A stretch of DNA of 47,714 nt from Lentimicrobiaceae bacterium (GCA_018001695.1 JAGNHN010000027.1:1-47714), one strand, 5' to 3'. Positions 28,070 through 36,465 are shown, counted from the stretch's first letter. Made by a program: numbers and translations. The notes: a model not told the origin generated them from the sequence alone.

Positions 28070-28107
28070 AAAAAAGAGGCTGCCCCGGAATTAGGCGGAG
28101 CAGCCTC
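28070..28107 (-). terminator. Intrinsic terminator between major subunit and chaperone
   Basis: Arms GAGGCTGC (28076-28083) and GCAGCCTC (28100-28107) form an 8 bp stem that can extend inward. On the minus strand it is followed by six Ts (28070-28075). It lies 14 bases past the stop of the DUF4402-type gene, inside the cluster. Confidence 0.82.
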
Positions 28108-28120
28108 CGTAAAACAATGA

Positions 28121-28681
28121 TTAGTTATATGTAGCTGTCAAAGTAATGGTTCCGGTGTAGTCGCCGGATGCCTGGGTGCCACCAGGAGTTACTGTTCCAC
28201 CGATGAAAACATAGATGGCGTTTACACCACCACCAATATCGTTGGTCGGGAAGTTACCACCTGCTACCTGGGTTCCTGTGCCAGGTACAAATGTGGTACC
28301 GCCACTATACGGATTGGCTGTGTGGTAACCGGCAGTGTAGGTGCCAATCGGAAGATTATTCGCACCAGAAACCAAATTGGTCGGCAATGTTGTAAACTGA
28401 ATCTGCACATTGGAATTGGCAGCAGCGGAAACTGAGAACACACCTGTGGTTTGAGTCCCTTCGCCAACCTGTCCACCGGTGGCGGTATTTTCCAGGTCAA
28501 TGGTTTTTGAGAGACCGGGTGATACCCAACCGAAGCTGAGATCTGTTACGCCAACAACGTTAATCCCTTGCAATACAGTCGCTTTTCCAAGGATGTTGTC
28601 ATTGTCAGTCGACTGCGCCATGGCGCTGATACCAAAGCCCATCATCAGGACGAGGGCTGCAAAAATTTTCATTTGTTTCAT
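28121..28681 (-). CDS. DUF4402-type pilin-like protein, candidate major subunit
   Basis: Probable structural subunit of the pilus. Signal peptide MKIFAALVLMMGFGISAMAQ; the mature protein has no cysteine. It has DUF4402 hallmarks: an N-terminal strand with alternating hydrophobics (NILGKATVLQGINVV), TDLSFGWVSPG, a GVFSVSAAANSNVQIQF strand, YVFIGGTVTPGG and the final strand GDYTGTITLTATYN. The last residues place an aromatic at the penultimate position and Gly 14 from the end, the classic rule for chaperone-usher subunits. The true start is the ATG at 28681; an upstream in-frame extension would bury the signal peptide. A 143-base T-poor leader precedes it and a strong terminator follows, consistent with high separate expression. 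Confidence 0.78.
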   Translation of the reverse strand: MKQMKIFAALVLMMGFGISAMAQSTDNDNILGKATVLQGINVVGVTDLSFGWVSPGLSKTIDLENTATGGQVGEGTQTTGVFSVSAAANSNVQIQFTTLPTNLVSGANNLPIGTYTAGYHTANPYSGGTTFVPGTGTQVAGGNFPTNDIGGGVNAIYVFIGGTVTPGGTQASGDYTGTITLTATYN

Positions 28682-28824
28682 GTTGTTTGTGTTTTGTTTG
28701 GTGATGAATGAATGATTGATTGTTGATTTGGTTTTGCTGATATGGGGACCCGGAGGGCCTTGCATTCTCTTCTGTTCGTTTCGTTCTGTCTGTTCTTGTT
28801 ACGCGTTTTGGTTCGACATCATGG
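28682..28824 (-). promoter_or_regulatory. Leader region of the candidate major subunit
   Basis: Non-coding 143 bases. On the transcribed strand the last 60 are almost only A and C with few Ts, so the leader should be unstructured, as often seen before highly translated genes. No exact TAnnTTTG box was found, so an internal promoter is not demonstrated. Confidence 0.35.
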
Positions 28825-29394
28825 TTAGTTAAATTCGATCTGGATATCAAAATCTCCGGCATACACGGAGAAGGGGTAAGCAGGGAAGCCTGTTCGCATA
28901 TAGATGTAAACATAGGCATGGTATTCCGGCGGCGGAACCGCCATGAATGTAGCCAGTTTGCGGTCATTACTCAGGGGGAAAATGATTTCAGTAGACTGAT
29001 TGCCAGTGTACTGTTGCATTCCAGGGAAATCCGGCGCTGTTTTACCGTCATTGCGGTACGACAAGGCCGTTGAGACTGTGAGGGGATGCATGAGCTCATT
29101 TTTAAGCGTCATCGGGGAAAGGAGCCTGACCAATACATGAATGTTCTCCACCGAACTGATGTTAAAAGCAAAGTAACCATGCAGGAACATCTTGCCTGTT
29201 TCAGGATCTGTAACGTAAACCATGGATGTTGATTCCAGTGTTTCAATATCCGTACGCGCCGGAATATTCAGGTTCACCTGAACGAATTGGGCCTGTATGG
29301 TGACAGATGCGAAGACAAAAACGACGATTCCCGCCCATGCCCGTCTTCCGGGTAGTGGCCTGTCCATAGTGTGATATGTCAGGTTGGCATTCAT
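28825..29394 (-). CDS. Pilin-like subunit 3 (189 aa)
   Basis: Probable minor subunit. A signal peptide (GIVVFVFASVTIQAQ) is followed by a beta-rich domain without cysteines, opening FVQVNLNIPARTDIETL. Near the end YVYIYMRTG and YAGDFDIQIEFN correspond to strands of the neighbouring DUF4402-type protein (YVFIGGTV, YTGTITLTATYN), keeping the penultimate aromatic (Phe). Ser replaces Gly 14 residues from the end. ATG at 29394 lies two bases past the previous stop, implying translational coupling; a second ATG at 29367 gives a shorter signal peptide. The family is not otherwise recognisable, so the assignment rests on terminal motif and context. Confidence 0.6.
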   Translation of the reverse strand: MNANLTYHTMDRPLPGRRAWAGIVVFVFASVTIQAQFVQVNLNIPARTDIETLESTSMVYVTDPETGKMFLHGYFAFNISSVENIHVLVRLLSPMTLKNELMHPLTVSTALSYRNDGKTAPDFPGMQQYTGNQSTEIIFPLSNDRKLATFMAVPPPEYHAYVYIYMRTGFPAYPFSVYAGDFDIQIEFN

Positions 29395-29396
29395 CG

Positions 29397-29996
29397 TCAG
29401 GGCGTATATTCTTCGTAGGTAACAGAAACGCTGATATCTCCGGTGTACAAACCTGCGGCAGCATTGGATGGTACGGTTCCCAGGTTGCCGTATATGAACA
29501 GGTAGGCAGTTGCTTGCGGACCGCTATAGCCGGCATGTTCGGGAGTTGGGGGAGGTCCCGGAGGTCCGGCTACGCGACGCCGCAGTGGGAAGGTGATGCG
29601 GCTGAATCCCTGCGGGATTTCTACTGCCTGTGTTTTGGCCAGGTTCTCATCGACAGCACCCAGGTTCGAATAGGCATACCGCAACTGTAATGGTATCTTG
29701 TTGCCGGCATCCAGATCCAGGGTGGGAGGGGCATCAATGGTAACACTCACATCCAGATCCGAACGACCGGTGATGGTTAAAATGGCAGTGGTCGGATCCA
29801 GCAGGAGAATCTGGACCATATCACCGGCCGAAATGACAGCCTGCTTATCATTGAAGTTAAGCTCGTCAACCGTACCCGTATTGAGGTCAATGCCGGATCC
29901 GCTGTATAAATTGAACTGGATACGTTGCGCTATCCCCATGTCGGGCTGGATGCCGGCAAGAAGGACAATAATATATATGTAATAGCGCACTCGCAT
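29397..29996 (-). CDS. Pilin-like subunit 2 (199 aa)
   Basis: Probable minor subunit with signal peptide YIYIIVLLAGIQPDMGIAQ. The mature protein has no cysteine and is mostly beta-strand (LNFNDKQAVISAGDMVQIL, TAILTITGRSDLDVSVTID). A proline/glycine-rich loop (VAGPPGPPPTPEHAGYSG) precedes YLFIYGNLG and the terminal strand GLYTGDISVSVTYE, which is followed by four extra residues (EYTP). Counted from that Glu, Tyr is penultimate and Gly is 14th from the end, as in chaperone-usher subunits. Three bases separate it from the previous gene and two from the next. The extra tail may mark a special position in the pilus, which is speculative. Confidence 0.62.
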   Translation of the reverse strand: MRVRYYIYIIVLLAGIQPDMGIAQRIQFNLYSGSGIDLNTGTVDELNFNDKQAVISAGDMVQILLLDPTTAILTITGRSDLDVSVTIDAPPTLDLDAGNKIPLQLRYAYSNLGAVDENLAKTQAVEIPQGFSRITFPLRRRVAGPPGPPPTPEHAGYSGPQATAYLFIYGNLGTVPSNAAAGLYTGDISVSVTYEEYTP

Positions 29997-29999
29997 CTT

Positions 30000-30548
30000 C
30001 TATATGTATTCAAATTCGATGGTAAACTCTCCCGTGTATTGTCCTGGCTGTGCCTGATTCATATCTACCTTGCCTCCCAGCCATAAATAGAACTGCCCTT
30101 GCCCGTTGAAACGCATAGGTCGCTCCGCATTATCAATGCGCTCACTGGCCTGCTGGTTGTCTGCAGGAAAACCAAAAACTTCATACTGCATCTTCAGGCT
30201 GCCCGCACCTGAAAGATTTTTTAGCAGAACCTCCGACATATATGATACCCTTACCTGGGCGTCCGGCCTTCCCTTAACCAACATGGTGCCCGCCTGTGGG
30301 TTGGATCGGGCCGCAATGTACACCACCCCATCAACCGCCTCTGATTCGTCAATGACCAGGTCGCTCAACGTGACCATCTCGATGGCTGCATGATCAATCA
30401 CGGTGGCCATGGCTTTAATGGAGACGCTGCTTCCATCCTGGGAATAGGCAGATCCACTCAGCAGGGCCAGGGGTAGAAACATCAGCACCAGGCAGGTCCG
30501 GATGGATACGGGAATGTCAGAAATACGGTATGTTATTATAAACTTCAT
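30000..30548 (-). CDS. Pilin-like subunit 1 (182 aa)
   Basis: Probable pilus subunit, DUF4402-like. Signal peptide CLVLMFLPLALLSGSAYSQ; the mature part lacks cysteine. Segments SSVSIKAMATVIDHAAIEMV, LSDLVIDESEAV and AQVRVSYM parallel DUF4402 strands. YLWLGGKVDMNQ precedes the last strand GQYTGEFTIEFEYI, where Tyr is penultimate and Gly is 14th from the C-terminus. The start overlaps the stop of the upstream T9SS-sorted protein gene as ATGA (30545-30548), so the two are translationally coupled. That ties a T9SS cargo to the pilus genes. Confidence 0.68.
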   Translation of the reverse strand: MKFIITYRISDIPVSIRTCLVLMFLPLALLSGSAYSQDGSSVSIKAMATVIDHAAIEMVTLSDLVIDESEAVDGVVYIAARSNPQAGTMLVKGRPDAQVRVSYMSEVLLKNLSGAGSLKMQYEVFGFPADNQQASERIDNAERPMRFNGQGQFYLWLGGKVDMNQAQPGQYTGEFTIEFEYI

Positions 30549-32446
30549 TGGTTTCTTAAAACACTCAATCGAATGACATCCTTAAATCCGGAGGCCGACA
30601 TCTGTAATAGATATATCCCATCAGCGAGGGAGTTGGCATCCAGGCTTATTTCATGCAGCCCGGCCTCAAACTCCCTGTTGACGGGTTGCTGCAATAACCT
30701 TCCCTGAATATCGAACAGCCTGAGAAGGACATGATCAGAAACAGGGAGCGTAAAGCGGACCGTTGTACTACCCCTGAATGGGTTGGGATAATTGGGCAAT
30801 AATACCGGCTGCAGATCAATGTAGGCGACCTCATCCCCCGGATTTCCTTTCTGAATGATAATGCTGAAAGGGGGAGAGGTTTGCGTACTTTTTATCCTGA
30901 CCTGGTCAGTAACGCGGGCGATCCTTTCCGGTAGCGACAAGGGCGCCTCTGCACCAGCATGTTTGGTGCTTCCCTTGGATGAATGGCTGAAGTCATACCG
31001 CTGCGTATTGTGCATCGAGATGGCTTTCTTTGAGGAGTGGTCATGCAGACTGATATTCCATTCGGATGGCCATTCGGATGGCAATGACCAGCTCAGACTG
31101 TACAAACCTGCCAGGGTTGTTCCATTGACCTGACCTCCAGTATACAAGGGAATATGATAATAGTCGTCTGTGAGCTCCGGAAGGTTATTGATCACCAATG
31201 CCTCCCCATGCCGGGGCGAGCTGAGTGTGAATAGCTCCAGCCAGGTATTGTTCAATGGTTGCAGGCGGTAGGCATCCCTGGGATCAGCACCTGTCCTGCC
31301 TTCGGGTTCAAAAGTGATGAAGGCTGCTGACTGCATCCCGTTAGCATGCAGTTCCATCCGGATCTCTTGTATTGGGATTGACTGACCAGATTTATAGAAC
31401 GTTCCATCGGTTGTCTTGGCTTGATGGTTGACGCTCAGGACCGGGTTAATGGCATTGGCACGAACCCAAAACGCCTGGAAGGGTGCGATTTTCCCGTTGC
31501 CCAGATCTCCGGTCACACCATTCCATACTAAAAAGGCGCCAGCGGCAGGATCCCAGATGTATATTGTTGAATCAATGTTGGTTTTGACCCAGCCTGCTGC
31601 GATATCCCAGTCCAGGGTACTTGCCGACGGATTCCCGATGAGATTCCATCCGGCATTCTGCATGTCTACCCAGGCCACGGATGTATCCGTCTGGGTGGCG
31701 GGCGCAGTGTACGAAACCGGAAAAGTGAAAGCAGCCGGGCTGAAAGAATGCTCCGGTCCTTCTGCCGTCATCAACCTCGGTAAAGTATCGTCATAAGTGC
31801 CGCCTCCACTGATGCCGGCACCGTCGAAGATGTAGAAATAATAGCCCCTTCCGGCAAGCAGGGATGCTGTGTTCCCGGTTGGAACACGCCAGCCTTCCAG
31901 GGTTGTACCGCCATCCGTCTCATCAAACCAGAGAAGGTTGTGTTGTTCGGAAGGATAGGTGGCCCCCGGAAAACCCTGGGTTACAAAGCCGCCAAACATA
32001 TCTCCATAGGTGGTAGAGACCGGACTGGACAGCATCCGCCAGCCTTTGTTGCCTTCTATCAGCCGTTGGACTTCGAGGTAGGGCTGACTGCTGCTCCGGT
32101 TGATATACCGGCTTTTATTCTGAATGATGATCCTGGCTTCGCCGCTGGGTCCGGGTGTTCTCAGAATGGCTCCCTCATCCGCCAGTAATGTGGCTGAATC
32201 AGCCAGAATTAAGGTATCATAATGCGTAAGTTGCCCATTTTGGAGTAGGTGCAGGCTGGCATCTTTTTGTAGACGCACATTGTTTTCCTGACCAATGTAA
32301 TCGCGAACAAAGACAGGGCTTGCAATGTGGACCTGCGTACCGTGGCCGATCACCCATTGCTGACCATAACCGGGCCTGTTGGAGGCCGACAGGAGGACCA
32401 GCACCAGATGGATCACATATATTTGCAGCCCTCTCTTCATACTCAT
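30545..32446 (-). CDS. T9SS type A sorted surface protein (633 aa)
   Basis: Secreted cell-surface protein of unknown function. Signal peptide IYVIHLVLVLLSASNRPGYG. The N-terminal half (about 30-350) contains segments seen in many Bacteroidota T9SS proteins: NKGWRMLSSPVSTTYGDMF, a RGYYFYIFDG strand and GWNLIGNPSASTLDWD. A long beta-rich region follows. The last 80 or so residues form a type A sorting domain (NYPNPFRGSTTVRFTLP, LHEISLDANSLADGIYLLQ). It overlaps its upstream and downstream neighbours by four bases on each side (ATGA), so it is firmly inside the pilus operon. It could be an adhesin or an anchoring factor; nothing in the sequence decides this. Confidence 0.82.
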   Translation of the reverse strand: MSMKRGLQIYVIHLVLVLLSASNRPGYGQQWVIGHGTQVHIASPVFVRDYIGQENNVRLQKDASLHLLQNGQLTHYDTLILADSATLLADEGAILRTPGPSGEARIIIQNKSRYINRSSSQPYLEVQRLIEGNKGWRMLSSPVSTTYGDMFGGFVTQGFPGATYPSEQHNLLWFDETDGGTTLEGWRVPTGNTASLLAGRGYYFYIFDGAGISGGGTYDDTLPRLMTAEGPEHSFSPAAFTFPVSYTAPATQTDTSVAWVDMQNAGWNLIGNPSASTLDWDIAAGWVKTNIDSTIYIWDPAAGAFLVWNGVTGDLGNGKIAPFQAFWVRANAINPVLSVNHQAKTTDGTFYKSGQSIPIQEIRMELHANGMQSAAFITFEPEGRTGADPRDAYRLQPLNNTWLELFTLSSPRHGEALVINNLPELTDDYYHIPLYTGGQVNGTTLAGLYSLSWSLPSEWPSEWNISLHDHSSKKAISMHNTQRYDFSHSSKGSTKHAGAEAPLSLPERIARVTDQVRIKSTQTSPPFSIIIQKGNPGDEVAYIDLQPVLLPNYPNPFRGSTTVRFTLPVSDHVLLRLFDIQGRLLQQPVNREFEAGLHEISLDANSLADGIYLLQMSASGFKDVIRLSVLRNQ

Positions 32447-34311
32447 TCAGCAATCGTGTACCAGCTTAGGTCACTAACCCTGAGGTTTCCTGTATTAGCA
32501 GCTGTGATGAATAGCTCAAAAAAATCATTCTTTTGAATAGTCTCAAAAAATACGACTGTAGAGAAATTGGCATAAGTGTTGACAAAGCGGAAGCCTTGCT
32601 CACCATACCTGGTGCCGGAAGCGCCGTTCTGGACAATTGCGACGCGCATATTCCGGTTGTTTGCGCTATTACTGACCGTTCCAGAAACATACATCACCAC
32701 CGGCCCCTGATGGTCAGATTGGAAGGTGATCCGGTTGCCGTTGACCGTCCACTTAACTGTCTGATAGGTAAAGACAGGGGATGTCGTTGTCAGCGCTACT
32801 TTATACCAGTTATTTGCTGTTCCGATAGCAGTGTTGGTCGTATTGGCGGTCACATTCAGCATCGCCCTGGGCTTGGCATCGGGTATGCCGGCGTTGCCAA
32901 CAATCATTACATTCGCATCCCTTCCATCGGTCCGGGTGAAATCAAACCCATTGTAAAACGTACCGGTGTTGTTCCATGAATTGCTTAAAATATGCAACAG
33001 GCTGACGCTCACAAAATCAGCTTCTGTCCTTCGTATTCCTGTCTGGCCAGTGCTGAGGTTGAAGGTACAGCCTGAAATAATGACTGATGCCGTCGTACCG
33101 TCGTTCAGGTAGATGGCATTGAGGTTATTCTCAAAAGTAACGTTCTGTATTTGAATCTTTGCTCCGCCAGCAGCACTGTTATCAGACACCTCAACACCGG
33201 CCCGGACACTGTTCGTGATGATGGCATCAGTAATATCGACCTGGTGGTTTTTGGGAACCAGGATACCACTGTTAAAACGATGCAGTCGTATATTTTTAAA
33301 CCTATGGGCCGTTTGACTGGCTCCATTGAGAAAAAGCGCTGTCTCTCCGGTATTATTGCCGTATCCCGACAAAGTGCTGCCGTCAAAGGCAATGCCGGAT
33401 AAATCAAGCGCAGAGATGGCTTCAATCATGGGATTATTGGCAAGACCAGTTGCAGCGGTAAACTTCGTAACGGCAGTGCCACTTCCTGAGAGTGAAAGAG
33501 GAATGCTCAGATCAACGGTTAGCGTGGATGAGAAGGCGTAGTTTCCCGGGGCAATGCTTGCTGAAACACCTTCCGGGAAAAGGGTGCCATGCAGGTCAAT
33601 GGTTTCAATAAACTTCGATGGATGATCCCAACTCCCGTTCGGCCCAATATGGAATGCGTCCTCGGTAGCAGGCCCGGTGTGCAGGTATAGCCATCTTCCG
33701 CTCTCAACCACAAATTGCTCCACCATACCTGCGGTGAGTAGTACATAATCCCTGTCCTCGATAGCGCTGCTACCAGGTCCGTAGACAAGAATGAAATCCT
33801 GATATACCCCGGCATTCTTCACGAACAGGGTTTTACCGTCATCTGCGGCTGTTACAGACGGTAAGTTGAGATTGATGCGGTAGGATTGACCTGATCCGGC
33901 AGTAGCCACGACAAAGCTTTCTTCCTTCAGCAGGTTACGGCTCGTGCTGGCCTGGGTTGGAAAAATGTCAATGGCACCGGTTTCAGCTAGGCGTTCCCAT
34001 TTACTCCCGGTCCAGTAGTAAAAACCCTTATCGACATTGGTGCCACTAGAGTCGTAGACCAGCATACCTGGGCTTACGGGTGCGGTTAGCGGCAAGGGGC
34101 TGGATAAAGAAGTCATTGTTAGACGGGGAGGAAGAAAACCTTTGGACCCGGATTGTAATTCCAGGATGGCATTGGGATTCAGCGTACTGTCATTCGAATC
34201 CGAAATCTTTACCTGGCCGTATATTGCCCTGGGCAATACGGCAGAAAATCCGCACAGGATACAAAAGATTATAACCCTGACGGGCTGTAATCCCCATGAT
34301 GTAAACTTCAT
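32443..34311 (-). CDS. Surface protein with beta-helix and C-terminal jelly-roll-like domain
   Basis: First gene of the pilus operon, 622 residues from the chosen start. Signal peptide VIIFCILCGFSAVLPRAIYG. Then the Bacteroidota surface-protein module NPNAILELQSGSKGFLPPR followed by GMLVYDSSG and GFYYWTGSKWERL (about 30-105), common at the base of fibre-like proteins. The middle (about 230-480) reads as a right-handed beta-helix with repeated short strands (IQIQNVTFENNLNAIYLND, SVIISGCTFN). The last 120 residues resemble a C1q/TNF-like jelly roll (TYQTVKWTVNGNRITFQS, MRVAIVQNGASG). There is no T9SS sorting domain and no pilin-type last strand. ATG at 34311 is preferred to a TTG at 34338, which would lie almost on the predicted transcription start. 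A binding or tip role is inference. Confidence 0.7.
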   Translation of the reverse strand: MKFTSWGLQPVRVIIFCILCGFSAVLPRAIYGQVKISDSNDSTLNPNAILELQSGSKGFLPPRLTMTSLSSPLPLTAPVSPGMLVYDSSGTNVDKGFYYWTGSKWERLAETGAIDIFPTQASTSRNLLKEESFVVATAGSGQSYRINLNLPSVTAADDGKTLFVKNAGVYQDFILVYGPGSSAIEDRDYVLLTAGMVEQFVVESGRWLYLHTGPATEDAFHIGPNGSWDHPSKFIETIDLHGTLFPEGVSASIAPGNYAFSSTLTVDLSIPLSLSGSGTAVTKFTAATGLANNPMIEAISALDLSGIAFDGSTLSGYGNNTGETALFLNGASQTAHRFKNIRLHRFNSGILVPKNHQVDITDAIITNSVRAGVEVSDNSAAGGAKIQIQNVTFENNLNAIYLNDGTTASVIISGCTFNLSTGQTGIRRTEADFVSVSLLHILSNSWNNTGTFYNGFDFTRTDGRDANVMIVGNAGIPDAKPRAMLNVTANTTNTAIGTANNWYKVALTTTSPVFTYQTVKWTVNGNRITFQSDHQGPVVMYVSGTVSNSANNRNMRVAIVQNGASGTRYGEQGFRFVNTYANFSTVVFFETIQKNDFFELFITAANTGNLRVSDLSWYTIAE

Positions 34312-34349
34312 AATCCCCCTAATTCTGAAGATACCCAAAAATCAGCGTG

Positions 34350-34380
34350 CAAACATACTCTTTTTATAAATACCAAGCAA
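34350..34380 (-). promoter_or_regulatory. Promoter of the pilus operon
   Basis: On the minus strand, TTG (34378-34380), 20 bases, then TATGTTTG (34350-34357): an exact TAnnTTTG box with a -33 element at normal spacing. Transcription should start near 34343, giving a leader of about 30 bases. This is one of the two best promoter matches in the window. Confidence 0.75.
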
Positions 34381-34550
34381 TATTTCTATATTAACATTAT
34401 GTTAATTGCTGATTATCGATATGTGGCCTAAATAAAGGGCTAGCTGAACAGAAAATGGTTGGATACAATGGCGATAAAATAAGGTAATTCGGTAAATGAA
34501 CCCTTATATGTCTATTTTGAATTTAGAATTATGATTGTCATGGAAGACAA

Positions 34551-34583
34551 GAGGCCGCTGGAACTAATGATTCCAACGGCCTC
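34551..34583 (-). terminator. Hairpin downstream of pckA
   Basis: Arms GAGGCCGCTGGA (34551-34562) and TCCAACGGCCTC (34572-34583) pair over 12 positions with one mismatch, around a 9-base loop, 33 bases past the pckA stop. The following minus-strand sequence is T-rich but broken (TTGTCTTCC), so termination may be partial. Confidence 0.55.
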
Positions 34584-34615
34584 ATACTCTTATTGTTTGT
34601 ATTAATCAGCAGAGA

Positions 34616-36271
34616 TTATTTTCCAGGACACTGCTTAACAACACTTTCTTTGATATTCTTATGGCCATAATTCTTGTCAAAGCTGTCAGAGAAAGCCTTC
34701 GCCAACTTACGCGCTGCTGCCTGATAAGCTTCTTTATCCGTCCAGGTATTTACTGGCATTAAAATTTCTGATGGCACACCCGGGCAGGATTTGGGAACGT
34801 TCAGGTGGAACAGCTCGAGCATTTCATACTCGACATTTTCCAGATCTCCTGACAAAGCGGCATTCACCATGGCCCTGGTCAGGTTGATGTCAATGCGTTT
34901 GCCTGTCCCGTAAGCCCCGCCACTCCATCCGGTATTGATCAAATAAACGCTGGTATTGTGCTCCTCCATCTTTTCTCCGAGCATATCGGCGTAAACATCC
35001 GGATTGGCAGGCATAAAAGGCTGCCCAAAGAAACGCGAAAATGCAGGTTGGGGCTCGGTGACACCGGTTTCAGTGCCAGCCAGCTTGCTGGTGTATCCCA
35101 TGAGGAACCACAGCATGGCTTGTTCGCGGTTCAGTTTGGAAACAGGAGGCAGGACACCGTAGGCATCCGCCGTCAGGAAAAGAATAGTGGTCGGATGACC
35201 CGATACAGAGCTTTCCTTGATGTTCTTCAGGTAGCGCAGAGGGTAGGAGGAACGGGAATTCGGCGTGTAACGATCGTCAAAGTAATCGAATTTACCGTCC
35301 GGATAAATCATCGCATTCTCAACGATGGCACCGTGGTTGAGGTAATCATCATGATGCATCACGGCATCGTAAATGTCCTTTTCCTTTACAGGATGGATGT
35401 CGATCATCTTGGCATAACAACCGTTCTCGAAATTGGCGATGCCATGTTCGCTCCATCCATGTTCGTCATCGCCGAGTAGCGCGCGGGTAGGATCGGCAGA
35501 AAGGGAGGTCTTACCTGTTCCCGACAAGCCCAGCAGCAATGCAGAACGACCATCTGATCCTTCATTGGCACTGCAATGCAGGGGTAAAATGCCTTCCAGC
35601 GGAAGGTAGTAATTCATGACGGTGAACATGAGTTTCTTCATGCTGCCCATATAGGCTGATCCAATCACGATGCCCATGCGGCGGTCAAAATCAACAGCCA
35701 CTACGAGATCCGAGGTGCTGCCATCCGGCATCTGGCGCAGCCTGCCTTTGTACTTTTCTGACTGCAGCTTGTTGTAAGGCAAGGCGATCAGCATGAAATC
35801 CTTCTGGTAGAAAACGGACCTGTCAATATCTCCCGGAACAGGCCGGAACATATTGTCAATGAAGAGCGTTGACAAGGCCCTGTCAGTGATAAGGCTGACA
35901 GGCAAAGCATATCGGGAATCAGCACCAATCACGCGATCTGTAACATACAGGCGGTTGTGTTTCCCAATCATGTCCAGGGCATCGTCAAACAACATATCAA
36001 AAGTCTCTGGTTCGATCGGCAGGTTGTTGGGCGAAGTCCAGTCGATGAAATGGGCACTGGCTTCATGCCTGGCAAATACGGTGTCCTTCGGACTCCTTCC
36101 GGTGCTTTCCCTGGGAGTCCATACAGCCAGGGCCCCTGATTCGGACACCATGGCTTCGCGATGCGCAACCGCATCCTGGATCATCTGCCTGCGTTCTACA
36201 TTCTTCATCACATTGGCATGACCGGCCAATGCAGCCAAAAGGCGTGATTTCATGCTTTCACCTGTGTTCAT
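34616..36271 (-). CDS. pckA: Phosphoenolpyruvate carboxykinase (ATP)
   Basis: Interconverts oxaloacetate plus ATP with PEP, CO2 and ADP; serves gluconeogenesis or, in anaerobes, CO2-fixing PEP carboxylation. The 551-residue product has LGLSGTGKTSLSADPTRAL (P-loop, near residue 248), the metal-binding GDDEHGWSEHGIANFENGC, the PLHCSAN segment, RYTPNSRSSYPL and the C-terminal NTGWSGGAYGTGKRI. Length is normal for the ATP-dependent class. ATG at 36271; MKSRLL six codons later is a possible alternative. ppdK lies directly upstream in the same direction but each has its own terminator and promoter box. Confidence 0.95.
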   Translation of the reverse strand: MNTGESMKSRLLAALAGHANVMKNVERRQMIQDAVAHREAMVSESGALAVWTPRESTGRSPKDTVFARHEASAHFIDWTSPNNLPIEPETFDMLFDDALDMIGKHNRLYVTDRVIGADSRYALPVSLITDRALSTLFIDNMFRPVPGDIDRSVFYQKDFMLIALPYNKLQSEKYKGRLRQMPDGSTSDLVVAVDFDRRMGIVIGSAYMGSMKKLMFTVMNYYLPLEGILPLHCSANEGSDGRSALLLGLSGTGKTSLSADPTRALLGDDEHGWSEHGIANFENGCYAKMIDIHPVKEKDIYDAVMHHDDYLNHGAIVENAMIYPDGKFDYFDDRYTPNSRSSYPLRYLKNIKESSVSGHPTTILFLTADAYGVLPPVSKLNREQAMLWFLMGYTSKLAGTETGVTEPQPAFSRFFGQPFMPANPDVYADMLGEKMEEHNTSVYLINTGWSGGAYGTGKRIDINLTRAMVNAALSGDLENVEYEMLELFHLNVPKSCPGVPSEILMPVNTWTDKEAYQAAARKLAKAFSDSFDKNYGHKNIKESVVKQCPGK

Positions 36272-36319
36272 AGCGTTGTGTTTGTGGATATGTGAAATCT
36301 TGATGGTCCGTTAAACCGG

Positions 36320-36347
36320 CAAAGATAGCAAAAACAAAACATCCAAA
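36320..36347 (-). promoter_or_regulatory. Promoter of pckA
   Basis: On the minus strand, TTTG (36344-36347), 16 bases, TATCTTTG (36320-36327). The -7 box is exact; the spacing is a few bases shorter than usual. Implied leader about 45 bases. Confidence 0.5.
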
Positions 36348-36465
36348 TATCTTGAATAGTTAATATGTGAAGGTTTTTATATCTTTTGATTATGTTGGTA
36401 TACAGACACGTAATTTAAATTACTGGCGCCTGGTGAATAAGGTCGTCAGGGCGCTTTTGACAAAA

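Noticed and set aside
28682..28765. N-terminal extension of the DUF4402-type protein (start at 28765)
   Set aside because: It would place 28 polar residues before a clear signal peptide; the ATG at 28681 gives a normal secreted protein.
24132..34311. Bacteroidales FimA/Mfa1-type (type V) pilus locus
   Set aside because: The subunits have ordinary signal-peptidase-I-type signal peptides rather than lipoprotein signals, and the locus encodes chaperone- and usher-like proteins, which type V pili lack.
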